A stretch of DNA of 64,000 nt from Hortaea werneckii (taxonomy: Eukaryota > Ascomycota > Dothideomycetes > Mycosphaerellales > Teratosphaeriaceae): the NCBI GenBank assembly GCA_037044905.1, contig JBAOKB010000181.1:1-64000 (forward strand), written 5' to 3'. Shown piece by piece: positions 31,540 to 41,211 of this stretch (positions are counted from its first letter, which is position 1; every line of letters begins with the position of its first letter). The notes under the pieces are model-generated. The model was not told the origin of the DNA. It worked only from the letters and a program-made list of their open reading frames with translations, and did no database searches. Both the position numbers and the translations under genes were made by a program.

Positions 31540-32619
31540 CTAGGGCTTGTTGTTGCCAGCACGTCGTGCCATATCTGTTTGGCCTGCCTCAAACTCCGCC
31601 CAAGTTGGGATTTTCTTTTTCATCACAGAGGCTGGAGAAAATGCGTTAGCTGAAATGAAGCACCGGTCGTAAGATATCAAGCAGGACCTACCATATTGCT
31701 TTGCGTGGCAATACTCCTCCATCTTGCGCGTTTTGTTACGGGCCTTATGCTCCCGATCTCGCAAACGAAGTGCCAGTGGATCATCGCGATCCATGTAGAG
31801 GTCACCCACGGCTGTGTGTTCCAGGATTACGTTGCCGTATCGGTCATGGTATTGCGGTTGTGCGTGAGGGCAAGTCTTATACCCTTCGGCAACTTGCTTG
31901 AATGCTTCCAAAAGGCGTCCTAGTGTAATACCATCCTTCTCGTTGATGATAACGTCGGGTGTTCCGTCGAACAAAACATTGAAAGGGGGTGCAAAGCGTA
32001 CGCACGAGCACCAGCATTTGACTGAGAGCCGTCGAACTGGCGGGTCCGTCAACTGCATCTGCAGAAAGCCTCTGCGATATCTTAGTCCGATCGATCGAGC
32101 GAAGAGTTGCATTGTGGCCTTGAAGCCTTGCGATGCCGGCAAATATTGCAGCTTCATGTCAAGCAGGATCGGAGTCAAGAGGGAGTCCTTTACAGGTGAG
32201 CGATAATCCTCCTTTGACGGGAAAATTGGAAGGACTCGACGATGTGTACTTCCACTTGGAATGAGGAACATCCGCTGCTGCACTTTCTTCGATGTTTTGA
32301 CGGCATCACGCACCTGCCGGCTAACTTGCTGAAGCCTGAGCAGATCGACCACATTGAAGTTGAGCAAGATGAGCTCGAGGAGTTCGGGCACGCCAAACAC
32401 CTTCTGAATTGCGCGACCGACGTGCTCTGCTCGATCGAAACCGCACTGAGTGCCGTCGGAAGCTTGCTGTAGATGCTCTCCAGTGGAGATCAGCTTGTTC
32501 TGCAGTCCACGGAGGAGGAAAGTTAGTTTCTCACGATCAATCTCATTAGCCTGCAGCAATGCAAGAGCTTGAGAGACTCCATCGGCCGCGTCTTGGCGCA
32601 ATCCTTTTTGATCCATCAT
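31540..32619 (-). CDS. F-box protein, substrate unknown
   Basis: Exons (minus) 32619..31692 and 31631..31540 give 339 aa. An F-box-like motif lies near 75-115 (VFGVPELLELILLNFNVVDLL, best core VPELLELILLNFNVVDLL, then RLQQVSRQVRDAV), as in proteins that link substrates to SCF ubiquitin ligases. No WD or LRR repeats follow. The rest resembles the lineage-specific F-box proteins abundant in Dothideomycetes. The 60 nt intron (GTAGGT, GCTAAC, CCAG) is a multiple of three without a stop; an in-frame alternative TTTCAG acceptor lies 18 nt earlier. The C-terminus is KKKIPTWAEFEAGQTDMARR. Its promoter contains duplicated DNA with three CACGTG sites. Confidence 0.85.
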   Translation of the reverse strand: MMDQKGLRQDAADGVSQALALLQANEIDREKLTFLLRGLQNKLISTGEHLQQASDGTQCGFDRAEHVGRAIQKVFGVPELLELILLNFNVVDLLRLQQVSRQVRDAVKTSKKVQQRMFLIPSGSTHRRVLPIFPSKEDYRSPVKDSLLTPILLDMKLQYLPASQGFKATMQLFARSIGLRYRRGFLQMQLTDPPVRRLSVKCWCSCVRFAPPFNVLFDGTPDVIINEKDGITLGRLLEAFKQVAEGYKTCPHAQPQYHDRYGNVILEHTAVGDLYMDRDDPLALRLRDREHKARNKTRKMEEYCHAKQYGRSCLISYDRCFISANAFSPASVMKKKIPTWAEFEAGQTDMARRAGNNKP

Positions 32620-33181
32620 GCGGTCCCCGAAGTAATCTAACGGTTGTAGATCGAGCCGTCAAGCACTGTGAATTGTCGTGCTGGGCGGGATGGCAACCTT
32701 GTCTTGTTCTAGGCAGCCTGCATGAAGGATGAGAGAGGGCTTGACAACGCTTCCAGCGAAGATTGCGAAGTTGAAATGATGCAAAAGTGGCAAGCAAACG
32801 GCGCAGCACGTCAGAAAGTGTCAATCTGCAGAGCTCCGAGTCAACAACACGGCTATCTTCGGGCTCAAAGGCTATCTTCGGGCTCAAACCACGTGCGCAG
32901 TCTCGAGGCCTGCCGCAACTTGAATCCCAAGCGAAAAGCTGACTTCGGGTTAATAACGCGGCTATCCTCGGACTCGGGGTCACGTGCACAATCTCGAAGC
33001 CTGCTACAGCGTCGATTTCAAGCGATTTACACGTGCTGTATTGAGAAGGAAAAGAGGTGCGCGGGAAGAGCATTGAGATATCGGCATTCCACGGTTGTCG
33101 TCACAGCATTCAAAGCAAAAGACCAAGAAAAGCTCGGCTTGGTACAGGTATCATACAGCGCAGAAAGAACTGCCCGTTCAT
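32620..33181. promoter_or_regulatory. F-box gene upstream region with duplicated DNA
   Basis: 562 bp between the F-box start and the complex I gene stop. It holds an imperfect duplication and three CACGTG palindromes (32890, 32981, 33030), the core bound by bHLH factors such as Cbf1. Binding is inference. Confidence 0.6.
32835..33035. repeat. Diverged tandem duplication containing CACGTG
   Basis: A 19-bp unit GGCTATCTTCGGGCTCAAA is repeated exactly at 32851 and 32870. A second diverged copy of the larger block (GCGGCTATCCTCGGACTC, then CACGTGCACAATCTCGAAGC) starts near 32958, matching CACGTGCGCAGTCTCGAGGC of the first. Confidence 0.8.
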
Positions 33182-33611
33182 CTATTTCTCGGAAACGTAG
33201 TTCTGCTGCTCAAACAGGTAACCCTTGATCTTCGAGTGCTTGAGCTGCTGGAGGTATCGCTCTGTTAGGATATGAGTTAGCGCATATTCTGGCCGCAAAT
33301 CCGACGAATGCCGCCATGACCATGACCATGGCTGTTCTTCCGTCCTTTTTTCACAGTCTTCACAGGTTCATCATCTATGACATACCTCTCAAGTGGCCGC
33401 ACTTCTCCAAGTGGTTCACGCCCTCCTTGTAATAGCACTTGCCCATCTCCTCCCTTATTAACCGCGCCATCATGCTCTGGACCCACTGCTCGCGGATAAT
33501 CGAATCTTGCGCGGCCTTCAGCTGCTTGTTGTCATCGTAGTCCACACCGTCAAAGGTAGGCGGGACGGTGGGTTTGGCGGCCTTGAAGGACTCGGACTCC
33601 GGGATCGGCAT
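33182..33611 (-). CDS. NADH:ubiquinone oxidoreductase 12 kDa subunit (NDUFB10/PDSW type)
   Basis: Exons (minus) 33611..33386 and 33261..33182 give 101 aa. This is an accessory subunit of the membrane arm of mitochondrial complex I. The block PTVPPTFDGVDYDDNKQLKA is shared with fungal 12.3 kDa subunits, followed by AAQDSIIREQWVQSMMARL and the Cys pair in KCYYKEGVNHLEKCG (C-x11-C). Exon 2 supplies RERYLQQLKHSKIKGYLFEQQ. The 124 nt intron has GTATGT, a CTAAC near the end and AACAG. There is no cleavable presequence, as usual for this family. The 101 aa length matches. Confidence 0.92.
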
Positions 33612-33844
33612 TGTTGCGGTGGCTAGGCGGCTGAGGTGGTATAGTCGGTATCGCCGGGACTCTTAGCGACTCGGTATATGGCCGCACGGTAGCGAAGAGT
33701 CGTCTGGTATGGATTGGGAGTGAAGAGGCGCCCACCAAGCAATGGTTGCGCTGTAGTGAAGTCTGAAGCTTACCACATTCGTTGCGATCGGGCTCGGCCC
33801 CGTGCGCGCCAATGCCGGGTTGATTTGATGCCCCAGGCATGAAT

Positions 33845-34291
33845 TCAGCCATCCACTGCGCCTCCAGCTGGAGCAGCGGGCACGCGCTTCGACTTGGTGC
33901 TCTTCCTCTTCCAGCTGAACCTCTTTAGACTCTTCTTCCGCCCAAGGTGCTCTTGAGACTTCTTCTGCTCTTCTTCGGCGAGCTTCTCCATCTTGGTCGT
34001 CCAGTAGTCTTTTCCGTGCAAAGGCAAAGCATAGCTGACCTTCCACTTCCATTCATCGAACTCCACTTTTGTTGTTCGCTCAATTCGCGATAGCATTGAG
34101 TCTCTGCGTTTCTGGCAGGGCGGGCACAGCTGTTCGATTCTCCATGACTGATACGGATGCGCAATGAGCTCACAACGCGTAGAATGTGAGCCGTCCGGAG
34201 GAATGGAAGCATGGCGACAAAGAATCAGAGGCTCGGGAGAAAAAGTGCTGTGTCCACAGGTACCGTAGATGAATAGGCGATGGCAGCACAT
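33845..34291 (-). CDS. Small Cys/His-rich hypothetical protein, 148 aa
   Basis: Family not recognised. Starting at ATG 34291, the first about 75 residues hold a dense Cys/His set: MCCHRLFIYGTCGHS, ILCRHA, STRCELIAH and QLCPPCQKRR. This suggests zinc binding. The second half is highly basic (GRKKSLKRFSWKRKSTKSKR) and could be a nuclear signal or nucleic-acid-binding tail. The open frame extends 18 codons upstream, but this ATG matches the start of the Cys block. It lies 233 bp upstream of the complex I gene start on the same strand. Confidence 0.65.
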   Translation of the reverse strand: MCCHRLFIYGTCGHSTFSPEPLILCRHASIPPDGSHSTRCELIAHPYQSWRIEQLCPPCQKRRDSMLSRIERTTKVEFDEWKWKVSYALPLHGKDYWTTKMEKLAEEEQKKSQEHLGRKKSLKRFSWKRKSTKSKRVPAAPAGGAVDG

Positions 34292-34925
34292 CGTCGGTGA
34301 TTTCCAATGCTGTCTGCTCATGGAGACGAGGGTGCTCAAGTACATTTTTCCAAACCTGGATCTCCGCTTCGGGTATCCTTTGTCAAAAACTACAATATAG
34401 CTTTGAGGCGCTAGTCTATACTGTATGGGGCTTTGTGATTAATTTACCAAGGACAAAGTGCGAAGACAGTCTGACAACATACGTTACGATCGAAAGTTGT
34501 AGGAGAAAAGGGAGACCGAAAATACAAGTGCTAAGAATGCATATTGTGTAGCTTAGTCGCTTGAGCTATCTCGCCAACTAGACGAAAACATCATGCTTCA
34601 ATGTTCCAAGGAGACGCTGCTTGCTGGAGCTTGCTGAAGACAAAGAAAGGGATGTCATAAAGACGCTGCCTATCAATCTTTGTAACGGAACTCGTATTAG
34701 GCGCCACCGAAAACACCCGACTGGCAAGTGATGCCCTTCGAGGCGAGTAGTTGATACTGTTGGCTGCTCAACAGACTAAGACTACTCAGATCTAAGATGC
34801 TTCCATATCCTATATCCAGCGACAGATCAACCCCCAAGCAGGAGCCAAACTTACTCAAAATGCGCACACATGCATCTCCTCGACATTATTTCTTTGCCAC
34901 ATGCCCCTCGTTGCTTGCAGCCAGC
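34292..34925. other. Intergenic, no gene seen
   Basis: Promoter of the 148-aa gene and 3' flank of the BYS1-like gene. AT-richer than its neighbours; no ORF of interest. Confidence 0.5.
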
Positions 34926-35463
34926 TCAGCAGAGGCTCATAATGAGCTGTGCCTGATTGTACGTGTTCGCGCAAACATTCACCCGGTCATTGTATCCCGT
35001 CTGCGACGCAACATCGCAGCCTAACCCGTTCGTGACGACTCCAATAGCCTGCTTACCTCCCGCAGAGTTGTACATGGGGTCGCCGGTGAAGTTGTTGAGG
35101 TTCCAGTATAGCTGGTTGTCGCCACCAACGCTGGTCGCGAGCGTCGCTTTGGGCGTGGCGCTCCAGATATCCACCGTCTCGTTCGAGACAACATGAAATG
35201 CATTGCCTTGCCCAACGATGTTACGGATGACCTGGACGCCAGAGGTGATGTTGTAGGGTCCGAACGTGCCTGTGGAGTTTGCCAAGAAATACCTAAGCAG
35301 CTGTTAGTTGTGAAACTTGGACTTCACATGTGGCTCGTTTTGAAGCCCTTTCGTCGTACCATTTCGTCTCAAGGCAATGGTTGTTTACGACGTATGTGGG
35401 AACGGCCGTAGCAGAAGCGACGAGTGCCAGAAGCGTTGCCGCAGTGTCTATGAAGCCCCGCAT
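34926..35463 (-). CDS. Small secreted protein, BYS1/thaumatin-like
   Basis: Exons (minus) 35463..35360 and 35292..34926 give 156 aa. A signal peptide is evident (MRGFIDTAATLLALVASATA, residues 1-20). The mature part begins with a VVNNHC motif and continues as a beta-rich sequence (IWSATPKATLATSVGG, LYWNLNNFTGDPMY) that resembles the BYS1/thaumatin-like fold of fungal secreted proteins; this family call is tentative. Four Cys (one early, three late) could form disulfides. NNFT, NSTG, NITS and NETV are possible N-glycosylation sites. The 67 nt intron (GTACGA/ACTAAC/CTTAG) joins TG|G to give W-Y-F-L. Size, signal peptide and Cys content are effector-like; no role can be assigned. Confidence 0.8.
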
Positions 35464-36264
35464 GTTGACTAGTTCTCGAATGCTTGACTGGCTTGTTGAA
35501 AGATTGAGCGCTGAAGGAACAGTGAGAGGGGCAGTAGAGATTTATGGGTCTGCAAACGGCCTAAATTGTGGTCACATCACTCGCATGTGCCAAGGTCCGA
35601 ATTCGCGCAAGGTAGTCGTACAAGTCGCACGAGGACAGTCAAGCGAAACATCGTACCCCTATCACGATACCATCCCGCTGGATTAGTCTCCGAGGAGTCA
35701 GGCCAAGAAATAGGCACTGGGAATGAAAAGCAGAAGTGCATCGTTGCGGTCAACGACCGTAGAGCGGCACGGCGCATGGTTGAGGCGGTGCCTTGCAGAT
35801 GACAGATCCACCTTTGCACAGAGATGTGGAATATGATTGGAAGCAGATTGTGTGGTCGTCCATACGTGTCATTGTGTGACTGCGGCGCCCTACGCTTGGA
35901 TGTAAGTCTTTGAATGAATGACGAAAGAGTCGTCCGTCAATTTCGTAGAAGTAAACCAGTCCACTGCAGGACCGTATAATCCCTGTGTCCGACCTAAGGA
36001 GTCTTTCAAGCCAGCCGTTGTGCTCGACACATACCAGGTACTGGAGCACCAGAAGATGTTCAAAGCCATCTATGCGGCGGTCTTTGGACGCCACTTACGC
36101 TCCTACAAGTTCGCGTCCGGGATTTAAAAACGCAGAAAGGTGCTTTCAACAATCCAGGTCGTGTGACTTGCCCACGTATTTCCAGCAACGTGAGCCTTTG
36201 CGAGGTCGTAAGTTGGACACTGACACCTGCGTATATCACGAACAGTCGAATGAATTTCTCAATT
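35464..36264. other. Intergenic, no gene seen
   Basis: Upstream region of the secreted-protein gene and 3' flank of lsm2. Short ORFs on both strands lack features. Confidence 0.5.
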
Positions 36265-36792
36265 CTAGCCCTGCTTGGCCTTCGCTGCTACTTGTTGTGC
36301 CTCTGTGTCTACCATTAGCAAGTTTCCGAGCGCACAGATTCAATAGCTCTGCCATACCTCTCCGTGTAGCATCCTCAAGCAGTGGTGTGTCTACCGCGGC
36401 GGCGGGAAGGTGTACGTATCTTACGACACTGCCACGAATGAAGACATTTTTGACGGAGCTCTGCCAGAGACATATCAGCACGCGCTCGAAGACTTGTGCA
36501 TTGCGCTCCGCGCTCTCTAGAGTACGAGAGACTGGTCTCGCGCCAACCCTCACGCTTTTAAAAGTCCGCGTGCAATCGCTCTGCCATGTCTTGCGCCAGC
36601 GTTGCAAGCGATGCCCTCACTTCAACGTACCAAATGTGGATATTTCATCTCTTCAACCACAGTAATATCATCGAGCTTGATGTTCAAGTACTGGTCCACG
36701 CTCTTCAATGTTCCCCGGATCGAGATATCGTTCTTTAGTTCGATGGTGACCTCATGGTTGACCAGCGTCTTGAAGAAGCTGAAGAAGAGCAT
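36265..36792 (-). CDS. lsm2: U6 snRNA-associated Sm-like protein LSm2
   Basis: Exons (minus) 36792..36631, 36460..36358 and 36302..36265 give 100 aa. LSm2 is a subunit of the LSm2-8 ring on U6 snRNA and of the cytoplasmic LSm1-7 decay ring. Exon 1 has the start MLFFSFFKTLVNHEVT, with Sm1 motif ELKNDISIRGTLKSVDQYLN. Exon 2 has Sm2 motif VFIRGSVVRYVHLP followed by AAAVDTPLLEDATRR. Exon 3 encodes only EAQQVAAKAKQG. Introns of 170 nt (GTACGT/GGCAG) and 55 nt (GTATGG/GCTAAT/ACACAG) are both needed. No single ORF covers the gene, so it is easily missed. Confidence 0.95.
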
Positions 36793-37180
36793 CGTGAGGG
36801 GTTGAGGAAAGGTAAAATGGGAAATGCTATCGAGTGCTCATGTCGTCAATATAGATTCGGGAACGGTAAGCGAAGTTGGTGGTGACTTCCAGGCGGGCTT
36901 GCTGGATGGCTCGGGTGGGTGCCTCAGGTGTCAGTTTTGGGCGTTCCCGTCGGGTTGGTGGATCTGCCACAACCCAATCTTGGACAGGAACAATCACCTG
37001 CACATTGCCTTATCGCAAAGCATCCTCAAAGTGAAAAGGACAGTGGACAGATGAAATGATCGAATTTGAGTTTCGCACTGCTGTATATCGACGGGCAAGT
37101 ATTTAAGATGCTGAACAAGCCGAATCCATTATTATATAGCTGATCGCAAACAACCACAACAACAACATTTCATCGCACCT
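36793..37180. other. Intergenic, lsm2 promoter
   Basis: 388 bp upstream of lsm2 and downstream of the methyltransferase gene. Nothing specific seen. Confidence 0.5.
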
Positions 37181-39892
37181 CTAAGCCTTCTTTGCCCATC
37201 CGACCAGGCATCGCCACCCTGCGTTAGCTTTACCACCCTCCTCAAGTGCCTTAGCTACACCCTCTAGACATCTGTCCTCGCTCCTACCCATCTCGCCATT
37301 CAACTTCAACATCCACTGCTCCCACATCCTCGCACCAACCAAGCCAGTCATTGCGCGGACGTCTTTCGTAGAACCAGTGACCGGTGGCTCATAGAACTCG
37401 ACTTCTCCGTTGGGACCGATAGCGCGCTCGGATGGCACGCTCATAGACGACGAATCTGCAGCGCTGGCCGCAGAAGGGGAGAAAGCACTGGAATTCGCAA
37501 GCGTCTTGCCATTGTCTGTCCATCTAGGAACGACATCGGCGACTGGCAGTACCATCCAGGCGCGCTTGATGTCGCCAAAACCCGCCCTCTTCAATCTCGG
37601 CAGGAAGCTCTTTCCAGCAGCTGGATCGTAGCCGCGAGTCTTGAGATTGAAAGCAAACTCCACGCCGAGAGCCTGGCCGGAAGGCGCTGGATGCACGAGC
37701 TCAGCGTCCAGCAGATTGAATTCGAGGAAGCCGCCGCGCTTGAGGACACGGAGACACTCCCGCAGAGTGAGATCCCACTCGTCGATGGCTTGGCCTTTGG
37801 GCCAGATTGTTCTCAGGTGAGCGTACAGGTTGCGAGCTGAGACAACGTCAAAGGTCTCATCCTCGAAAGGGAGCTCCCATGGCTTTGGCGCGGCGACGAC
37901 GTGGTGATTCATGGGTCCATCGACAGCAAGGGACGCGACATGGGCCTCTGCATCCGAGCTGGCGGTCGTGTAGACAGTAGCTTTGGGATGCTCGGCAGCG
38001 ACAGACCATGCCCAAGAGCAGTGAGGCTGGCCACTCAAGTCGAGAACTTTGACGTCGCTCCTGCTTTTGAAAGAAGACACGATGGGTGAGGTGAGAAGCC
38101 GACCACCGTTGACCTCTTTCTGAGCTGCGAGGGCCCAACCAGAGCTCTGCATCTGCTCCAAAGCTTGCCTCTCCCTCTCTGCCTTCTCAATGAGTTCCTT
38201 CTTCTCGTCCTCCGGCTGAGCGGGCAACATGGTGCTTACGGGCCGCGAAGGCGCCGGTCTGGCGGTGCTCGTAATCTCATATTTGCCCGCGAGTTGTTCC
38301 ACGTGCTGCTTTCCGCAGCTGGTACGACGGACATGCTCAGCCTCAGCACGGGCCTGACGGTGCTGAAAGACGTCCCTTGCACGCTGAGACCGCTTCGTAT
38401 GGCGCCATCCTTCCCAAAATGTCCCATCGTGGATTGGGGAGATGCGCTTGGCTTTTGGCTCTGGGGTTGCAGCAAAGCGTACGCTCTTCTTGCTTGGGGA
38501 TTCATCAAGAAAGGCTGGCGAAGTTTGAGCCTCGGGAGTTCTCGGTACCGCACCTTCGACGTCTCGGAAGCTTTCGACGTTGACACCTTCGTCCTCACAT
38601 ACGGCTTTCATATAATCGTTCTGGGCGCTCAGCCATAGCTGAGTACGGTCAATGTTGGCTGCAGCACTTTGCTGGAGGGTAGCGTCGTAGGTCTCGTCCA
38701 CTTCGTCCACTTCTTCAATGATGTCAACTGGGGAGAAGACGAGCTTACGGGCAGTGATTGGACCACGCTCGCTTGTTGGCGAGGCCATTGTGACCGAGCG
38801 CTCTACAGTGTCTTCGGGCCTTGCTTCCCATGGGAGATTATAGAATGAGGTCGCAGTGCTGGTGGGGAGGTCGGACGTCGGCCTGCTGTTCTGACGAAAG
38901 GGCACGTTGTAGAAACTGGTGGCTGTGCTAGTCGTTGGCGTAGGATCGGCACCAGACCATGTTCTACGAACTGATGAGTCGAGAGAAGAAAAGAAGCCAC
39001 CCGGGGATGGGACAGAAAGAGCTGAGAGCTCATCGTCAGCGTCGGATGCACTGGAGGGCTTCAAGTTGGTGGTGTCTAAGCCCAGAAGGCGACTTGTCAG
39101 GGGCGGAGACTCGACGATCTCACGCATTTCATCCGTCGCTTCGGTTGGGATTTCGAGTACAGTCTCCTGCGATTCATGTTCTTCTTCGGGGTTGATTGAG
39201 CGGAGAATGTTGAACGAGGAGGGATCGAGCTGGACAGGCACCTCCCATGCATCATCTTGGTTGGCTTGCTGCGCAATGTCTGGAGTAGACGGACAGCTGG
39301 AAGCAGCCATTTCCTCCGATGTCATACTGCCGTCCAAGGAAGGCGCGGCAGAACCGCTCGGCACATTGAGAGAGCGATTTTGTAGTTTGTTCAGTGCTCT
39401 CGGGGAGAGCGCTACTCCGGGTGCCGGTGACAAGGCTGTTGTTGACTTCAATTTTTCGATGGTCGGCCATTGGCTGGGAGACGGAATAACGATTGAGGGA
39501 AATCGACTTTTGCCACCATCAACTCGTCGCTTGACAGAAGCAGACAGCTTCAAGGGAAGCTCTTCCGACTCGCTGTCGGTCACATCGTATAGCTCGTCAA
39601 AATCCGATTTCGGACTTGCTTTGCTCCAGATCGACTCATGGTCAGACTGGGTGTCGGAGCTTGCTGGGCTTTCTGGGGTGTACTCGATTGGGGCGTAGTT
39701 GAGATTTGCTCGCGGGGTTGGAAAATCATCGCTCATGGGTGAAATGATTTTTGGCCGCTCTGGTAGTCGTTGTGGTGGCGCTGCTCTGCGTACAGAAATC
39801 TGAGGACAGTCCTCAATGACAGTGTCTCGCAAGTTGGAGTGTGCCGCTGTCGAGGCGTCGAACGTCGTCGTTGGCAAATTAGCGCTTGACAT
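37181..39892 (-). CDS. Methyltransferase-domain protein with long disordered N-terminus
   Basis: Single exon, 903 aa. The first about 560 residues are Ser/Pro/Glu-rich and disordered. The C-terminal part carries a class I SAM-methyltransferase-like fold. Motif I is degenerate (VLDLSGQPHCSWAW, near 612), with none of the usual GxGxG. The post-I acidic region lies around ATVYTTASS. PFEDETFDVVSARNLYAHL (near 675) is the motif II/III region, and LRECLRVLKRGGFLEFNLLD is the typical strand after it. The layout matches fungal proteins with a methyltransferase type 11 domain. Loss of the glycine loop questions catalytic activity. Substrate unknown. Confidence 0.85.
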   Translation of the reverse strand: MSSANLPTTTFDASTAAHSNLRDTVIEDCPQISVRRAAPPQRLPERPKIISPMSDDFPTPRANLNYAPIEYTPESPASSDTQSDHESIWSKASPKSDFDELYDVTDSESEELPLKLSASVKRRVDGGKSRFPSIVIPSPSQWPTIEKLKSTTALSPAPGVALSPRALNKLQNRSLNVPSGSAAPSLDGSMTSEEMAASSCPSTPDIAQQANQDDAWEVPVQLDPSSFNILRSINPEEEHESQETVLEIPTEATDEMREIVESPPLTSRLLGLDTTNLKPSSASDADDELSALSVPSPGGFFSSLDSSVRRTWSGADPTPTTSTATSFYNVPFRQNSRPTSDLPTSTATSFYNLPWEARPEDTVERSVTMASPTSERGPITARKLVFSPVDIIEEVDEVDETYDATLQQSAAANIDRTQLWLSAQNDYMKAVCEDEGVNVESFRDVEGAVPRTPEAQTSPAFLDESPSKKSVRFAATPEPKAKRISPIHDGTFWEGWRHTKRSQRARDVFQHRQARAEAEHVRRTSCGKQHVEQLAGKYEITSTARPAPSRPVSTMLPAQPEDEKKELIEKAERERQALEQMQSSGWALAAQKEVNGGRLLTSPIVSSFKSRSDVKVLDLSGQPHCSWAWSVAAEHPKATVYTTASSDAEAHVASLAVDGPMNHHVVAAPKPWELPFEDETFDVVSARNLYAHLRTIWPKGQAIDEWDLTLRECLRVLKRGGFLEFNLLDAELVHPAPSGQALGVEFAFNLKTRGYDPAAGKSFLPRLKRAGFGDIKRAWMVLPVADVVPRWTDNGKTLANSSAFSPSAASAADSSSMSVPSERAIGPNGEVEFYEPPVTGSTKDVRAMTGLVGARMWEQWMLKLNGEMGRSEDRCLEGVAKALEEGGKANAGWRCLVGWAKKA

Positions 39893-41211
39893 GATTGCAG
39901 CGTCGGTATTATTGAGTATTGTAGAGCGATATCAGCTTTTCTTTTCAGTATTGTAAAAGACAGTGTTGCCCGGCCAGCGGTGATGATATGAAAGACTTCG
40001 ATCAACGAAGTAAAGCACTGAGAGACAAAAACACAGAAAAGCAAAGAGAGCGCGGAACGGAAGCTAGAATGTCATAACGAAAGAGGTCAGCGAAAGGGTC
40101 TGATGCTCTCTGCAGCACACTTCCTTATAGAGGCCGTCTGGGCCGTGTGCCCTGTCATCTGGTAGCGCCAGTTCGCGTAACGCAATAATCTGTGCAGGGC
40201 GGTTAGGCAGAGAACAAGCCTGTTCGCAGCAAATGCCCTTGACCCAAGCTGGCACTACTGAAGAGCCTCAAAAAGGTCATGGATGTGGTTGGCGCTCAAG
40301 TAAGCAGATTTTACTTGGCTCCATCTTAATCGAGCCGCCGGGCCTCTCTGACTGCCTCAAAGCGGTCATCAGGCGGCTGCACCAGGCGACTAGGAAGTAC
40401 CAGCGCCAACGACGTCGCAGTGAGAAGAAAAGGAAGAAACCTAGCGCCCATGAATACCCCGTTGGGAGTCGGATGGTCGCAGTCTGTATTGGGCGCTTAA
40501 CTGCTGAGCCAATGAGAATCAGAGGGCAAGCTACACTGCAGCAACACTAGTTGATGTATGGACATGCCGGGTGTATCTTTCAAGATCTTCTTGTCCAATG
40601 GAACGATGCTGGCGTTTCATGAATATGGCTGATAAAAGTGTTGCCGTGTCGGCCAAGCGCCTGATGTTGTTCATCTCAACCTCCTGGGTGACGGCGTCGC
40701 CAAGGTCAACTTCACCCTGTTAGATCACGGACGCCCGTGAAGACGGTTCAGGTGCTCTCTATTGCTCGTCGTTGGAAGACAACGAAGGTTTCGACACATA
40801 CTCACAATCTACTGTATTCGTACAAAAGATGGAGATGAGCTGTACCGTGTGTCTTCACCTATGGCACGTACCTTATGTAACAACTTGAAGCTGGTCCAGG
40901 GTTCTGCTAGCCAGTCTCGCCAGCGAAAGTTTACGCTTTACGATTCCAAAGCTGATTCGGTGCCGAGAGCGGATCTCCATATGTGGTCAAATTTCAATAT
41001 CCCTAGGGCGATTTGGTCCCGCCTGCACGCTCGTGCCTGAAATATGACGTGGATGCTCACACCAACATTGCACGCTCCCCACCGAACGGTGCACACTCTG
41101 AATGCTTCTCAGAAGAGATAACCCAAGGCAAGTCATTCGAACAAACTACTTCTCACTCTCTGCAACTGTTACTGCTTGACCTCTTCTCCCCGAATTTCCA
41201 GCACGCCCACA
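39893..41211. other. Intergenic, divergent promoter region
   Basis: 1.3 kb between the starts of the methyltransferase-domain gene (-) and rpe1 (+). No supported ORF or RNA gene. Confidence 0.5.

Noticed and set aside
31398..31592. Alternative C-terminus for the F-box gene using a downstream GTAAGC donor
   Set aside because: Both candidate acceptors of the preceding intron keep the frame that stops at 31540, so this frame is not reached; the donor may serve a 3'UTR intron.
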